Positions 16,709-23,465 of a stretch of 64,000 nucleotides of DNA are shown in pieces. The stretch spans positions 1,302,001 to 1,366,000 of the forward strand of contig NZ_LT670844.1 in NCBI RefSeq assembly GCF_900141755.1. The letters are read 5' to 3'. Source of the DNA: Bradyrhizobium lablabi (GTDB lineage: Bacteria > Pseudomonadota > Alphaproteobacteria > Rhizobiales > Xanthobacteraceae). The first letter of the stretch is position 1. Each line of letters opens with the position of its first letter. The position numbers and the translations under genes were made by a program. A model generated the notes under the pieces. It was not told the origin of the DNA. It was given only the letters and a program-made list of their open reading frames with translations, and made no database searches.

Positions 16709-17055
16709 GCGGCCCTCCCGTGGAATAGGCCGCTGCGGTAGACCGGATAATTATGATTGTGCTTGCCTGGGTCGCTCACGCAGGGGCGTATCGTCCCGGT
16801 GCGGATAATGACGCCATCCTTGATCGCGCGCAGCCAGACGGCGCCCATCGCATTCGGGTGACTTGGCCGAATCTTCAGATGCCGGAGCAGGTCGTCGACA
16901 TGCACTTCACACTGCCTCCGCGCGACATGACAAATCGCTGCGTAAGCCACTTCCGCGAAATCTGGATTGACCAGCGTCTCTGCGAATTCAGCTTCGATCA
17001 TGCCGACGTCGCGGTTATGTGCGGCCCAGTCGAATAGAGATACGGACTCCATCAT
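16705..17055 (-). CDS. Hypothetical phage protein (116 aa)
   Basis: MMESVSLFDWAAHNRDVGMI onward, with CHVARRQCEVHVDDLLRHLK, a HPNAMGAVWLRAIKDGVIIR segment and a HNHNYPVYR tail. The pattern HPNAxGAVWxRAIKDGxI is one I have seen in phage proteins of this location, but I cannot name a function. Alternative start one codon in. Confidence 0.55.
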   Translation of the reverse strand: MMESVSLFDWAAHNRDVGMIEAEFAETLVNPDFAEVAYAAICHVARRQCEVHVDDLLRHLKIRPSHPNAMGAVWLRAIKDGVIIRTGTIRPCVSDPGKHNHNYPVYRSGLFHGRAA

Positions 17056-17243
17056 GCGCGCACCTTTGAGGCCACGTCGGCACGAAGAACCAATTCGTTG
17101 ATGGAGCGAACCATGCTGGCTTGTTCGCGGGCCGCGAATGGATCCGTCAGCGCTTGCGCGAGCGCGGCATTAATCAGCACAAGCTTTTTGAGAACCAAAA
17201 GCTCGACCGGACTGATCTCGATCTTGATTGTTCGGTCGATCAC
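17052..17243 (-). CDS. Hypothetical phage protein (63 aa)
   Basis: A short helical protein starting MIDRTIKIEISPVELLVLKK. Two helices are evident (VELLVLKKLVLINAALAQAL and VRSINELVLRADVASKV). It may be a small coiled-coil partner. It is coupled at both ends. Confidence 0.5.
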   Translation of the reverse strand: MIDRTIKIEISPVELLVLKKLVLINAALAQALTDPFAAREQASMVRSINELVLRADVASKVRA

Positions 17244-17500
17244 GCGCCCATCTCCGCAGTATTTCGAACTGCTTGCGCGAGCATGTCGCGGAGTTGGTTC
17301 TTTGACATTTCAGGTGCGGGACCGTAGAGCCGCCGACGCATTACGGGATCGGTTTTGCTGACCGCGAGGATCGGAGCCGCAGCCAACTTCGCGGCGCGGA
17401 CTTTCGCCTTATGCCTCTTGCTCTTTGCGCGGTCGCGGGCGCGTCGGCGTTCGGCAAACATCGCGCGCTGTTCCGGTGTTTGATCTTCGCGTCTGATCAT
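17240..17500 (-). CDS. Basic hypothetical phage protein (86 aa)
   Basis: MIRREDQTPEQRAMFAERRR followed by a Lys/Arg/Ala-rich helix and a C-terminal helix QLRDMLAQAVRNTAEMG. The strong positive charge suggests nucleic-acid binding. Start set by the ATGA overlap with the GcrA gene stop. Confidence 0.55.
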   Translation of the reverse strand: MIRREDQTPEQRAMFAERRRARDRAKSKRHKAKVRAAKLAAAPILAVSKTDPVMRRRLYGPAPEMSKNQLRDMLAQAVRNTAEMGA

Positions 17501-18009
17501 GCCGCCACCGCGATCTTTGGCGCCATTGCCGGCGCAATCCAGCCCCGCGGCGGCTGCAGTTTCAGGCGATGATGCGGACACCAGGACGTTTCCGAATCGA
17601 CGGCATGGCCGCAATATCGGGCGTCCGTCAGGTCATCATTCGTGATGAAGCGGCATTCGACGGGCCTGCCGTCCTTCATGGTCAAATCAGCGAGCGCGAG
17701 ATTTAACGGTTCAAGACATTGCATCGGGATTTCCCTCGGAATGGGTTTCGGTTTGAACGCAACGGAACCGCGACGCTTACGCATACGCTCGGTATTTTTT
17801 TCTCGGATACGATCTTTCCTCGCCTGGAGCTCGGACTCGGTCGGCGGCGGCTTGACGCTCCTGGACAATTTCAGCCGATCAATCTTCCCGCAAACCGCGT
17901 TGCGCGATATGCCAAGCTCGTCGGCGATGGCCTGCGCTGTTACGCCGGCTTCCCATTTGGTCTTGAGAAGATCGCGCTGTTCTTGTGACCATGTTTCGAC
18001 CCACCGCAT
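17497..18009 (-). CDS. gcrA: GcrA-family cell-cycle regulator, phage copy
   Basis: A 170-residue protein. Residues ~5-50 are the GcrA DNA-binding helix-turn-helix: QRDLLKTKWEAGVTAQAIAD, ELGISRNAVCGKIDRL. The C-terminal part has CRFITNDD, YCGHAV and WCPHHRLKLQ, the Cys/His-rich RNA-polymerase-binding end of GcrA. In Caulobacter and rhizobia, GcrA partners with sigma-70 at methylated GANTC promoters to control cell-cycle genes. A phage copy could redirect host transcription or time phage genes by methylation. The linker of ~70 residues is basic and low in complexity, unlike the shorter host form. Confidence 0.9.
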   Translation of the reverse strand: MRWVETWSQEQRDLLKTKWEAGVTAQAIADELGISRNAVCGKIDRLKLSRSVKPPPTESELQARKDRIREKNTERMRKRRGSVAFKPKPIPREIPMQCLEPLNLALADLTMKDGRPVECRFITNDDLTDARYCGHAVDSETSWCPHHRLKLQPPRGWIAPAMAPKIAVAA

Positions 18010-18569
18010 CAGATCGCATCCTGTTTTGGTTGGATGACTTCGATGATCTCGGCGATTTCAGAGGCAAGCGCGGGGTCGAATCGAAGTAACCGGGTTATCT
18101 TCCGGACGGCGTGCAAGACCGACGTATGGTCACGATCCATGCGACGACCGATTTCTGGAAGAGATTTTAGCGTCAAGGTTTTCGCCAAATACATCGTAAT
18201 TTGGCGCGGCCTGACGACGGCATGGGTGCGGCGCGGTGAAAGTATATCGTCCCGCGTGATGTTATAGCGACGCGCAACAATCCTGATTAGTTCGTCAATG
18301 CGTGGTCGCGGCGCCCCGGCCGCGGGCTCATATTCGCATACGATCGAAAACCACGGTTCCTTGAATGCCGGAGCGACTTCTATCGGAGCGGGTTTTGACG
18401 GATGAAGGATGGGATCGGGCCGGAAGGTCTTATCGGCGGGAACGAAATCCGGCGCACCGAGCGCGCGCGACGCCATCCTGGCGCGACGCTCACGCCTCGC
18501 CGCAATGCGGTCACTCGATGGCAATTTCAAATAAGGATCGTGCTGAACGAGAGTCGCAATCGCCTGCAT
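18009..18569 (-). CDS. DnaA domain IV-containing phage protein
   Basis: A 186-residue protein lacking the DnaA ATPase. Residues ~95-165 match the DnaA C-terminal DNA-binding domain: [20 protein letters not shown], a [11 protein letters not shown] helix and [18 protein letters not shown], which is the DnaA signature DHTSVxxAxxKI. It could bind DnaA boxes either to open phage origins or to compete with host DnaA. The N-terminal ~90 residues are Pro/Arg-rich linker. The gene overlaps the GcrA start (TGATG). AGGGGA precedes its ATG. Confidence 0.85.
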   Translation of the reverse strand: MQAIATLVQHDPYLKLPSSDRIAARRERRARMASRALGAPDFVPADKTFRPDPILHPSKPAPIEVAPAFKEPWFSIVCEYEPAAGAPRPRIDELIRIVARRYNITRDDILSPRRTHAVVRPRQITMYLAKTLTLKSLPEIGRRMDRDHTSVLHAVRKITRLLRFDPALASEIAEIIEVIQPKQDAI

Positions 18570-18655
18570 ATTCCCCTACCCCATTCATTTTTAAGAAACG
18601 CGCGGCCCGCATTTGCGCGGGGTGATGCCGGGCTCAGTTATGCGTCGGAGCTATT

Positions 18656-18991
18656 TCAGGAGCGATCTTCACCGCGCAATTTGCGCAGAGTGCCGACAAG
18701 CGCAGCAATCGTCGGCTGATGAAAATTCGGATCGGTAACGTTAAGTCCGCTAACGATCGATTCGAGTTGTGAAGCGAGCGCCGCTGCCTCTCGTTGTGCC
18801 TGGAGGATTTCAACGGCGCGTTTAATGTCGCGAGCTGCCCAGTGATCCGGGTCTGTGATTTCACCATACCAAAGCGCTTTCACTGTTCGAAACGTTACGG
18901 TCTGAACCTTCTCCGGAACGCGAGCCAACCAACTCTCTCGCGTTACGCCCCAATCTCTCGGGCCTGCTAAAAACGCAATCTCTTTGCGCAT
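18656..18991 (-). CDS. Hypothetical phage regulator-region protein (111 aa)
   Basis: Starts MRKEIAFLAGPRDWGVTRES, then WLARVPEKVQTVTFRTVKAL, helical QREAAALASQLESIVSGL and a short basic end. AAGGAGT lies well placed before the ATG; a GTG three codons earlier lies on top of that site and is rejected. The first ~60 residues resemble a helix-turn-helix but I cannot name a family. A 17-bp inverted repeat is found 33 nt upstream of its start. Confidence 0.6.
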   Translation of the reverse strand: MRKEIAFLAGPRDWGVTRESWLARVPEKVQTVTFRTVKALWYGEITDPDHWAARDIKRAVEILQAQREAAALASQLESIVSGLNVTDPNFHQPTIAALVGTLRKLRGEDRS

Positions 18992-19023
18992 CGAAATCAC
19001 TCCTTACGCTGTACGAATTGAGT

Positions 19024-19069
19024 TTCCGGATTTCGGAAAGCTTTCGGAAGGACTTTCCGATTTCCGGAA
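19024..19069. promoter_or_regulatory. Large inverted repeat upstream of the DnaA/GcrA operon
   Basis: TTCCGGATTTCGGAAAG (19024-19040) and CTTTCCGATTTCCGGAA (19053-19069) are near-perfect complements (15 of 17) around a 12-nt spacer that contains a further CTTTCGGAA half. The TTTCGGAA motif therefore occurs several times. It may be an operator for a phage regulator of the leftward operon, or an RNA hairpin in its leader. Confidence 0.55.
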
Positions 19070-19119
19070 TTTTTAAGCTGTAACTTCACCTCATCGAAAA
19101 CGGTTGACGTTGAAGGGAA

Positions 19120-20418
19120 CTAGACGGTGGAAGAGGAAGCGGACGCCTGGACCAAGTTCGCAGACATCGAATCGAACGCGCGACTGCGTAACGAGGTCGA
19201 ATTGTTCATGATGCGGTCGGAAGCGCTGATGTCGAGAAGCGACCACTGCGCTTCAAGCGCACAGATCGCGGCCTCAAGTTCGGGATCAACGGAAGTGGCG
19301 CCGGAGCCGAGAATTGCACTCGACCGCAGTAGCGGCGTTGGCCCAGCCAAATTATCGCGCGTGGCCTGTTCAACGCTGCCGGCAGAAGAGAAAAGCGGCG
19401 CCGCCTCTTTTTTAGGGCGCGGCGCCGAGTGTACCGGTGCGGGAGGAATAGAAGACACCGGATCTGAAATTGAATCTTGCGGGCCGGACGCTATCCCGGC
19501 TGACAGTTGGAGGGTGGAAGAGCCCACCTGTCGCACCCCAAGGCTCTGCTCTAGAGGGGTAGCGCCGGTCTGCATTTCCCGGCCTCCGCAAGAACTGTTT
19601 CCGGTGACGGCGGGGCACATAGCGCGATCACGCGCCCTTCCCGATGGAGCCGGCGTCGCTTCGCGACCGCCCCATGTCATTGACCTGGGCTGTTGGATGC
19701 CTGGGCCGTCACCGGAACTGGAATTGGTTGCCCCGAGGAAATCACGTTCGGGGCCAGACGTGCCGGGGCCTGTACCGGTACGGCAGGTATTAGTTGCGGC
19801 ACTCTCTCCGCCCGTCACCCCCTGTAGGTGGCATTGCCTGGGGTTGGCAGCATCGGGTCCTACTCCCGATTCATGTGGCGTCGTCGATTGCGATGACGCT
19901 TGGATCAAGCCTGTACATCCGGAGACCATGCCGGACGCCGTTGGCGTCGGATTCGCGAGTGAACCGGATTGCGGAGGCGACGTCGGCAGACCATCGGAGA
20001 CTGCGTTTTGTTCGGGCGCAGACATTCTCGTCGCCCTTGAATCCGCTCCAGTAAGTCTTGGGTCCGTAGCCGCCGCGGCGGATAATGAACGATTGCATGT
20101 GACCTCGCGCGAATTAGTTGCGGTCGCCACCGATGGGCCGGGGGCGAGCTTTACAGCGACGACCGCGTTCACGTCCGAAGGGGAAGCCACCGCGGACGCA
20201 ACTGAATTAACGGCGACAACCGACGCGCTCAGCGCAGCAGGGGCATTGCCACCCGAGCCAGTTGTCGCAATCACGTCGGAGGAGGTAATGGCCGACGTAA
20301 CGGAATTGATGAGGATCGCTTCACACGAAGCGCATAGGAAGAACGTCTCGTCGACCTGCACGACCGCAGGAGCGTTGCCGCATTCATCGCAGATGGCGCG
20401 GGTGTGCAGCGAGATCAT
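19120..20418 (-). CDS. Zinc-ribbon-start protein with unclear end
   Basis: The first ~45 residues are convincing: MISLHTRAICDECGNAPAVV and then TFFLCASCEAIL give two CxxC pairs of a zinc ribbon, and GGAG precedes the ATG at eight bases. The frame then stays open for 432 codons as Ser/Thr/Ala/Gly/Pro-rich sequence without stable elements, and ends with a plausible helix ELEAAICALEAQWSLL. Part of the middle is the shadow of a better gene in another frame (19871-20098). The true protein may be much shorter, frameshifted, or genuinely long and disordered. The function is unknown. Confidence 0.45.
   Translation of the reverse strand: MISLHTRAICDECGNAPAVVQVDETFFLCASCEAILINSVTSAITSSDVIATTGSGGNAPAALSASVVAVNSVASAVASPSDVNAVVAVKLAPGPSVATATNSREVTCNRSLSAAAATDPRLTGADSRATRMSAPEQNAVSDGLPTSPPQSGSLANPTPTASGMVSGCTGLIQASSQSTTPHESGVGPDAANPRQCHLQGVTGGESAATNTCRTGTGPGTSGPERDFLGATNSSSGDGPGIQQPRSMTWGGREATPAPSGRARDRAMCPAVTGNSSCGGREMQTGATPLEQSLGVRQVGSSTLQLSAGIASGPQDSISDPVSSIPPAPVHSAPRPKKEAAPLFSSAGSVEQATRDNLAGPTPLLRSSAILGSGATSVDPELEAAICALEAQWSLLDISASDRIMNNSTSLRSRAFDSMSANLVQASASSSTV
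19871..20098 (-). CDS. Phage protein nested in the zinc-ribbon gene (75 aa)
   Basis: A 75-residue protein beginning MQSFIIRRGGYGPKTYWSGF and ending SVIAIDDAT. Its composition (aromatics, balanced charge) and strong G/C preference at third codon positions are typical of a real gene of this organism. The start has GAGG five bases upstream. It is in a different frame from the 432-codon reading that spans it. Proteins of this style with an IIRRG start and a WSGF motif occur in rhizobial prophages as far as I recall. Function unknown. Confidence 0.7.
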   Translation of the reverse strand: MQSFIIRRGGYGPKTYWSGFKGDENVCARTKRSLRWSADVASAIRFTRESDANGVRHGLRMYRLDPSVIAIDDAT

Positions 20419-20570
20419 GCTGCGCGCTCCGCCTGTTTCATTGCGGTACAGGGATGTGGCAGCGATGCAACTATCGAGCGAATTGCAAAAGCGGAATTGG
20501 AATTTAATATCGAAAGATGAACGACGGTGTTCTGATGTTCCCTCGCCTTATTTCCGCTGGGGAGCGTGCC

Positions 20571-20807
20571 ATGCAGGACTTCGAAGCCTATGGAGTGCCG
20601 ACTTTTTATATGAATGTGCCGGTTGCGGAGCCCGCCGGGGGCGGGAATGTCCGCGTCTGGAATTGCGTCCGCAGGCATGGAGTGCTCGTTCCGGTTTGCG
20701 AAATCATTATTCCGGCTGTCGAGTTGCTGGTCGCGTCCCGCATCATCACGTCTGCCGCAATCGAGACTTTCAAAATGGAGGGGGAGGCGATAATGCTCGC
20801 TCATTGA
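20571..20807 (+). CDS. Rightward hypothetical gene near repressor (78 aa)
   Basis: Starts MQDFEAYGVPTFYMNVPVAE, then RVWNCVRRHGVLVPVCEIII and a helical SRIITSAAIETFKMEGE end. GGGGAG stands seven bases before this ATG. A start at 20517 would add 18 residues but its AAAG lies too close. Codon use favours this strand over the opposite-strand reading. Its last bases overlap the end of the Cro-like gene by seven nucleotides, tail to tail. Function unknown; it may be expressed in the lysogen. Confidence 0.6.
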   Translation: MQDFEAYGVPTFYMNVPVAEPAGGGNVRVWNCVRRHGVLVPVCEIIIPAVELLVASRIITSAAIETFKMEGEAIMLAH

Positions 20808-21049
20808 GCGGCCTCGAGCTTCGCGCGGTTAGTCTCATCGAGTTTAGCCGCAGCGAGGTCCGCCAGCGCTTCAAGCGTCACGCCCTTAATCCCGCGTTCA
20901 AGAGCGGCTTCGACGGTCCGCGGCCAGTATCCGGCCGGGATAGAGTCGCGCTGTTTCATCTGGCGCGCGTTCACATCGGGAAGCCCAAGGGCGTCCCTGA
21001 AGGGAACTACGCCACCGAAGGCCGCGATGATGTCTGAGAACGACTGCAT
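20801..21049 (-). CDS. Cro-like helix-turn-helix regulator
   Basis: An 82-residue protein, MQSFSDIIAAFGGVVPFRDA, then LGLPDVNARQMKQRDSIPAG and YWPRTVEAALERGIKGVTLE. This is a Cro/YdaS-type HTH with the recognition helix around NARQMKQRDSIP. It is divergent from the repressor and transcribed from an operator-covered promoter. The -10 element ends seven bases before its ATG and no Shine-Dalgarno is present, so its message is probably leaderless. Likely role: block repressor synthesis when lytic growth begins. Confidence 0.75.
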   Translation of the reverse strand: MQSFSDIIAAFGGVVPFRDALGLPDVNARQMKQRDSIPAGYWPRTVEAALERGIKGVTLEALADLAAAKLDETNRAKLEAAQ

Positions 21050-21056
21050 TCCGGAT

Positions 21057-21085
21057 TCGATACACGGAGTATCGCGCTTAGTCAA
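21057..21085 (-). promoter_or_regulatory. Leftward promoter PL for the Cro-like gene
   Basis: On the minus strand TTGACT (complement of 21080-21085) and TATCGA (complement of 21057-21062) are 17 bases apart, and the latter ends seven bases before the Cro-like ATG. Its AAG after TTGACT and the following operator copy the layout of the rightward promoter near 21976. Confidence 0.65.
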
Positions 21086-21122
21086 TACGGCACGTATCAA
21101 AAATATCGGTACAGTCCGTATC
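21059..21122. promoter_or_regulatory. Left operator cluster (three repressor sites)
   Basis: Three 15-bp sites with the form GATAC-N5-GTATC: GATACACGGAGTATC at 21059-21073 (perfect), AATACGGCACGTATC at 21084-21098, and GGTACAGTCCGTATC at 21108-21122. They are spaced 25 and 24 bp, so they fall on one face of the helix with about two turns between. The first overlaps the -10 of PL; the last ends three bases before the repressor ATG, allowing autoregulation. Confidence 0.75.
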
Positions 21123-21125
21123 GGC

Positions 21126-21875
21126 ATGGCGGGTGATGATCGAGACGAGGTAATTCAGGCGCGCGCGCAAAGGCTTAAGGCCTATCGCGAGGCGGCCGGA
21201 TTTCGTTTCGCGGCGGAGGCGGCGCGGCGTTACCGATGGGTCGAGCCGACATATCGGTCTCATGAAAACGGGACGCGCCCGATCGGCGATGATGACGCCG
21301 ACCGCTACGCCATAGGATTTAGCCGCCCCGGCCGCAAAATAACGGGCAAGGATATCATGTATGGACCGGCGGAAACCCCGGCCGACCCGTCAGAGAGCGG
21401 CATTTTGCGCGTTCCGGTCGTTGGCATGATCGGCGCAGGCGCCGTGGTCGAGCCCGAGTTCGAACAAGTGCCCGAAGGCGGCATTTATGAGGTCGAGCTG
21501 CCCTACGCCGTCCCGGAGGATCTGATCGCGTTCCAGGTAGAGGGTGATTCGATGATGCCGCGCTATGACGATGGCGACGTTATTCTCGTCTGGAAAGACC
21601 AAAAACGATCACTTGAGAGCTTCTACGGCGAGGAAGCCGCGGTCCGGACGCACGACGGGCGGCGCTATATCAAGACGATTTTATACGGAAAAACCCGCCA
21701 AACCGTGAATTTGCAAAGCTTCAACGCCAAGCTGATCGAGGGCGTCCGGATCGAATGGATCGGCGAAATTTACTCAACGATTCGGGCTGGCCAGGTCCAC
21801 CGGCTCACCAAACGGGACCGCGCGCGTAAACCGGTCGCGAAACGCCCTAGCGCCGCCAAGGGCGCGCATAAATGA
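21126..21875 (+). CDS. LexA-like phage CI repressor (S24 self-cleaving)
   Basis: A 249-residue repressor. Residues ~10-65 are an XRE-type HTH (ARAQRLKAYREAAGFRFAAE). Residues ~95-220 are a LexA/CI peptidase S24 domain with the cleavage site Ala104-Gly105 in MIGAGAV, catalytic Ser142 in EGDSMMPR and Lys183 in RYIKTIL. It should keep the prophage silent by binding the GATAC-N5-GTATC sites and be destroyed through RecA when DNA is damaged. No good SD lies before this ATG, but an upstream start would place an operator inside the gene. A Lys/Arg tail may add DNA affinity. Confidence 0.93.
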   Translation: MAGDDRDEVIQARAQRLKAYREAAGFRFAAEAARRYRWVEPTYRSHENGTRPIGDDDADRYAIGFSRPGRKITGKDIMYGPAETPADPSESGILRVPVVGMIGAGAVVEPEFEQVPEGGIYEVELPYAVPEDLIAFQVEGDSMMPRYDDGDVILVWKDQKRSLESFYGEEAAVRTHDGRRYIKTILYGKTRQTVNLQSFNAKLIEGVRIEWIGEIYSTIRAGQVHRLTKRDRARKPVAKRPSAAKGAHK

Positions 21876-21962
21876 ACCGGGCGCCCCATCGCCGCCCAAG
21901 CCCGGCCTCTACGCCCCAATAACCGCCCCTTCCCGCGGCGCCCCACCCCTCCGAAAATAATT

Positions 21963-22003
21963 GATACACCCCGTATTGACTAAGGTTCGATACACGGCGT
22001 ATC
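21963..22003. promoter_or_regulatory. Right operator pair (two repressor sites)
   Basis: GATACACCCCGTATT (21963-21977) and GATACACGGCGTATC (21989-22003, perfect) share the repeat of the left cluster and are spaced 26 bp. They bracket the -35 and cover the -10 of the rightward early promoter, so the repressor would shut it directly. Confidence 0.75.
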
Positions 22004-22005
22004 GT
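21976..22005 (+). promoter_or_regulatory. Rightward early promoter PR
   Basis: TTGACT (21976-21981) and TATCGT (22000-22005) are 18 bases apart. TTGACTAAG followed by the operator is shared with PL on the other side of the repressor. The first gene starts at 22045, leaving a ~33-nt leader with a strong AGGGGGG ribosome site. Confidence 0.6.
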
Positions 22006-22044
22006 TTCGAAATCAGCCGCTTATTGCGGTCAGGGGGGAAGCAG

Positions 22045-22317
22045 ATGGCAGCAACACTTTTCCACGAACCGACCGGTCGATGGCTCACCTATTGCTTTGA
22101 TTGGGCTGAAGGCACCGTCGTAACGCTTTCGATCGGGTCGTATTCGAAAACGCGAACTTATCTCAGCGGCAAGCCGATGTGGTGCGAGTTCACGCAATAC
22201 ACGCTGGTTGCGCCCGTCGCTTTCGACGGTCTCACTGGGCGCCCGCTGTTCGATCTCAATGAATGCAATCCAATTTGCGCGCTTGACGTCTCGCGGCTTC
22301 GCGCGGAGGCCGCGTGA
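22045..22317 (+). CDS. First gene of rightward early operon (90 aa)
   Basis: MAATLFHEPTGRWLTYCFDW, then EGTVVTLSIGSYSKTRTYLS and a beta-rich second half. An AGGGGGGAAG ribosome site precedes it. Open frame upstream covers the promoter and is rejected. As the first product of the early operon it might be an antirepressor or host-control protein, but nothing in the sequence shows that. Confidence 0.6.
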   Translation: MAATLFHEPTGRWLTYCFDWAEGTVVTLSIGSYSKTRTYLSGKPMWCEFTQYTLVAPVAFDGLTGRPLFDLNECNPICALDVSRLRAEAA

Positions 22318-22583
22318 TGATCGCAATTGGCGGCAAGCCTCGTAAGGCTAAACTTCCTGCGCAACCGCAAGTCGTCGTGCAGCGCGCGGCCCTTGCGAAC
22401 GAATTCGCCTTGTTCGGCACCGACGACAAGGGTTTGACCATCATCACTTGGATCGGCGATCCGAACGCCGCGACGAAATTCAATTCAAAATATGAAGCCA
22501 AATCCCGAGTGCGGGAGATGGAGGATGTTCCAGAGACCCGAGTGTTCAAGGTTATGGAGCACAAAGCCAAGGTGGCCGCGTGA
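22317..22583 (+). CDS. Hypothetical early phage protein (88 aa)
   Basis: MIAIGGKPRKAKLPAQPQVV, then LFGTDDKGLTIITWIGDPNA and a Lys-rich helical end. The start overlaps the previous stop as TGATG, with GGAGG placed seven bases upstream. Family unknown. Confidence 0.6.
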   Translation: MIAIGGKPRKAKLPAQPQVVVQRAALANEFALFGTDDKGLTIITWIGDPNAATKFNSKYEAKSRVREMEDVPETRVFKVMEHKAKVAA

Positions 22584-23092
22584 TGCCCAGCACCACAACC
22601 CTCCCCCACGTCTTTGCGCTCGCCCCTGATGATCGTCGCGTGGCCTATGACGCCGCAGCGGCACGCGCCCTGGATGCCGCAAGCGAGGCATCGGCGGCGC
22701 ACAATGCCCGCAAGGTCGATCCCCGCTCCGTTCTCGACTATCGCGGATATCAGACAATGCGGATGGTTTGCGTGTTGCTGGTTAGGCATCACGACAAGCC
22801 GGCGTCGATCGAATGCTCGCGCGACGGGACCGTGGCGCGCATCTACCTGCCGAATTCAAAAATGATCGCGCAACCGGAGTCGAGCGCCGATTTCCTGCTC
22901 TGCGTCATCCCGAAATGGCTGGCGCAAAAAGCTGAATTGATGGGCGTTACGCCCGATCTCGCTGGCGATTGGAGCGAGGAGCAGCGCGAGACGTGGAATC
23001 GACTGAAAGACGCGCGCTTCTCGATCAATCGCAAGATCCAATCTCCGCCGCGCCTGACAACTCACGCTATTTCGAGGGTAAACACCGCATGA
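22583..23092 (+). CDS. Hypothetical early phage protein (169 aa)
   Basis: MPSTTTLPHVFALAPDDRRV, an Ala-rich helix, then RMVCVLLVRHHDKPASIECS and IPKWLAQKAELMGVTPD. The centre may be an alpha/beta domain of 60-70 residues. Coupled to the next gene by ATGA. No family recognised. Confidence 0.6.
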   Translation: MPSTTTLPHVFALAPDDRRVAYDAAAARALDAASEASAAHNARKVDPRSVLDYRGYQTMRMVCVLLVRHHDKPASIECSRDGTVARIYLPNSKMIAQPESSADFLLCVIPKWLAQKAELMGVTPDLAGDWSEEQRETWNRLKDARFSINRKIQSPPRLTTHAISRVNTA

Positions 23093-23325
23093 GCAAGATT
23101 GCATACATTGAGCGCCGTCCATTCGCCGCATCGGACGCCATCGCCGAAGAATTCGGCCGCGAGATTTATGGCGCGCGCCTGGACCCGTCCGATCCAGAAG
23201 CGTGTTTCAACTTTCTCTATTGTCAATTCGGCGATCGCTGGCGCGAAGTGATGGCGAACCTGGACGGCGCAATTTATGCCGCGGGTCAGCTTTACATCGA
23301 CGCCGAGATGCGGAGGGCCGGATAA
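23089..23325 (+). CDS. Hypothetical early phage protein (78 aa)
   Basis: MSKIAYIERRPFAASDAIAE, then FGREIYGARLDPSDPEACFN and FGDRWREVMANLDGAIYAAG. A compact helical protein. Its stop overlaps the next start (TAATG). Unknown function. Confidence 0.6.
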   Translation: MSKIAYIERRPFAASDAIAEEFGREIYGARLDPSDPEACFNFLYCQFGDRWREVMANLDGAIYAAGQLYIDAEMRRAG

Positions 23326-23465
23326 TGGACCTTCAGCCATTTATCGCCTGCATTGCGGTTTTCGGCTTCGTTTGCGCCGTTGTCGGCTACATCGTTGGCA
23401 GAGCCGAAGGCAAGAGCCTCGCCGCGTTTCCGGATCCGACCGAAAGCGGGAGCAATCCCCTTTGA
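23325..23465 (+). CDS. Small single-pass membrane protein (46 aa)
   Basis: MDLQPFIACIAVFGFVCAVV continues as one hydrophobic helix with a GYIVGRAEGK end and a polar tail. The membrane anchor leaves the C-terminus in the cytoplasm by the positive-inside rule. Unknown role. Confidence 0.55.
   Translation: MDLQPFIACIAVFGFVCAVVGYIVGRAEGKSLAAFPDPTESGSNPL

Noticed and set aside
20415..20804. 129-codon reading on the minus strand over the 20571-20807 gene
   Set aside because: It is fully opposite to a plus-strand gene with good codon use and ribosome site. Only its last few codons lead into the zinc-ribbon gene and may reflect a leader.
19127..21037. 636-codon open reading on the plus strand
   Set aside because: It is antisense to the zinc-ribbon start, the nested 75-aa gene and the Cro-like gene, and runs into the operator region. 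Its protein has no recognisable domain. Long antisense frames are common in GC-rich DNA.
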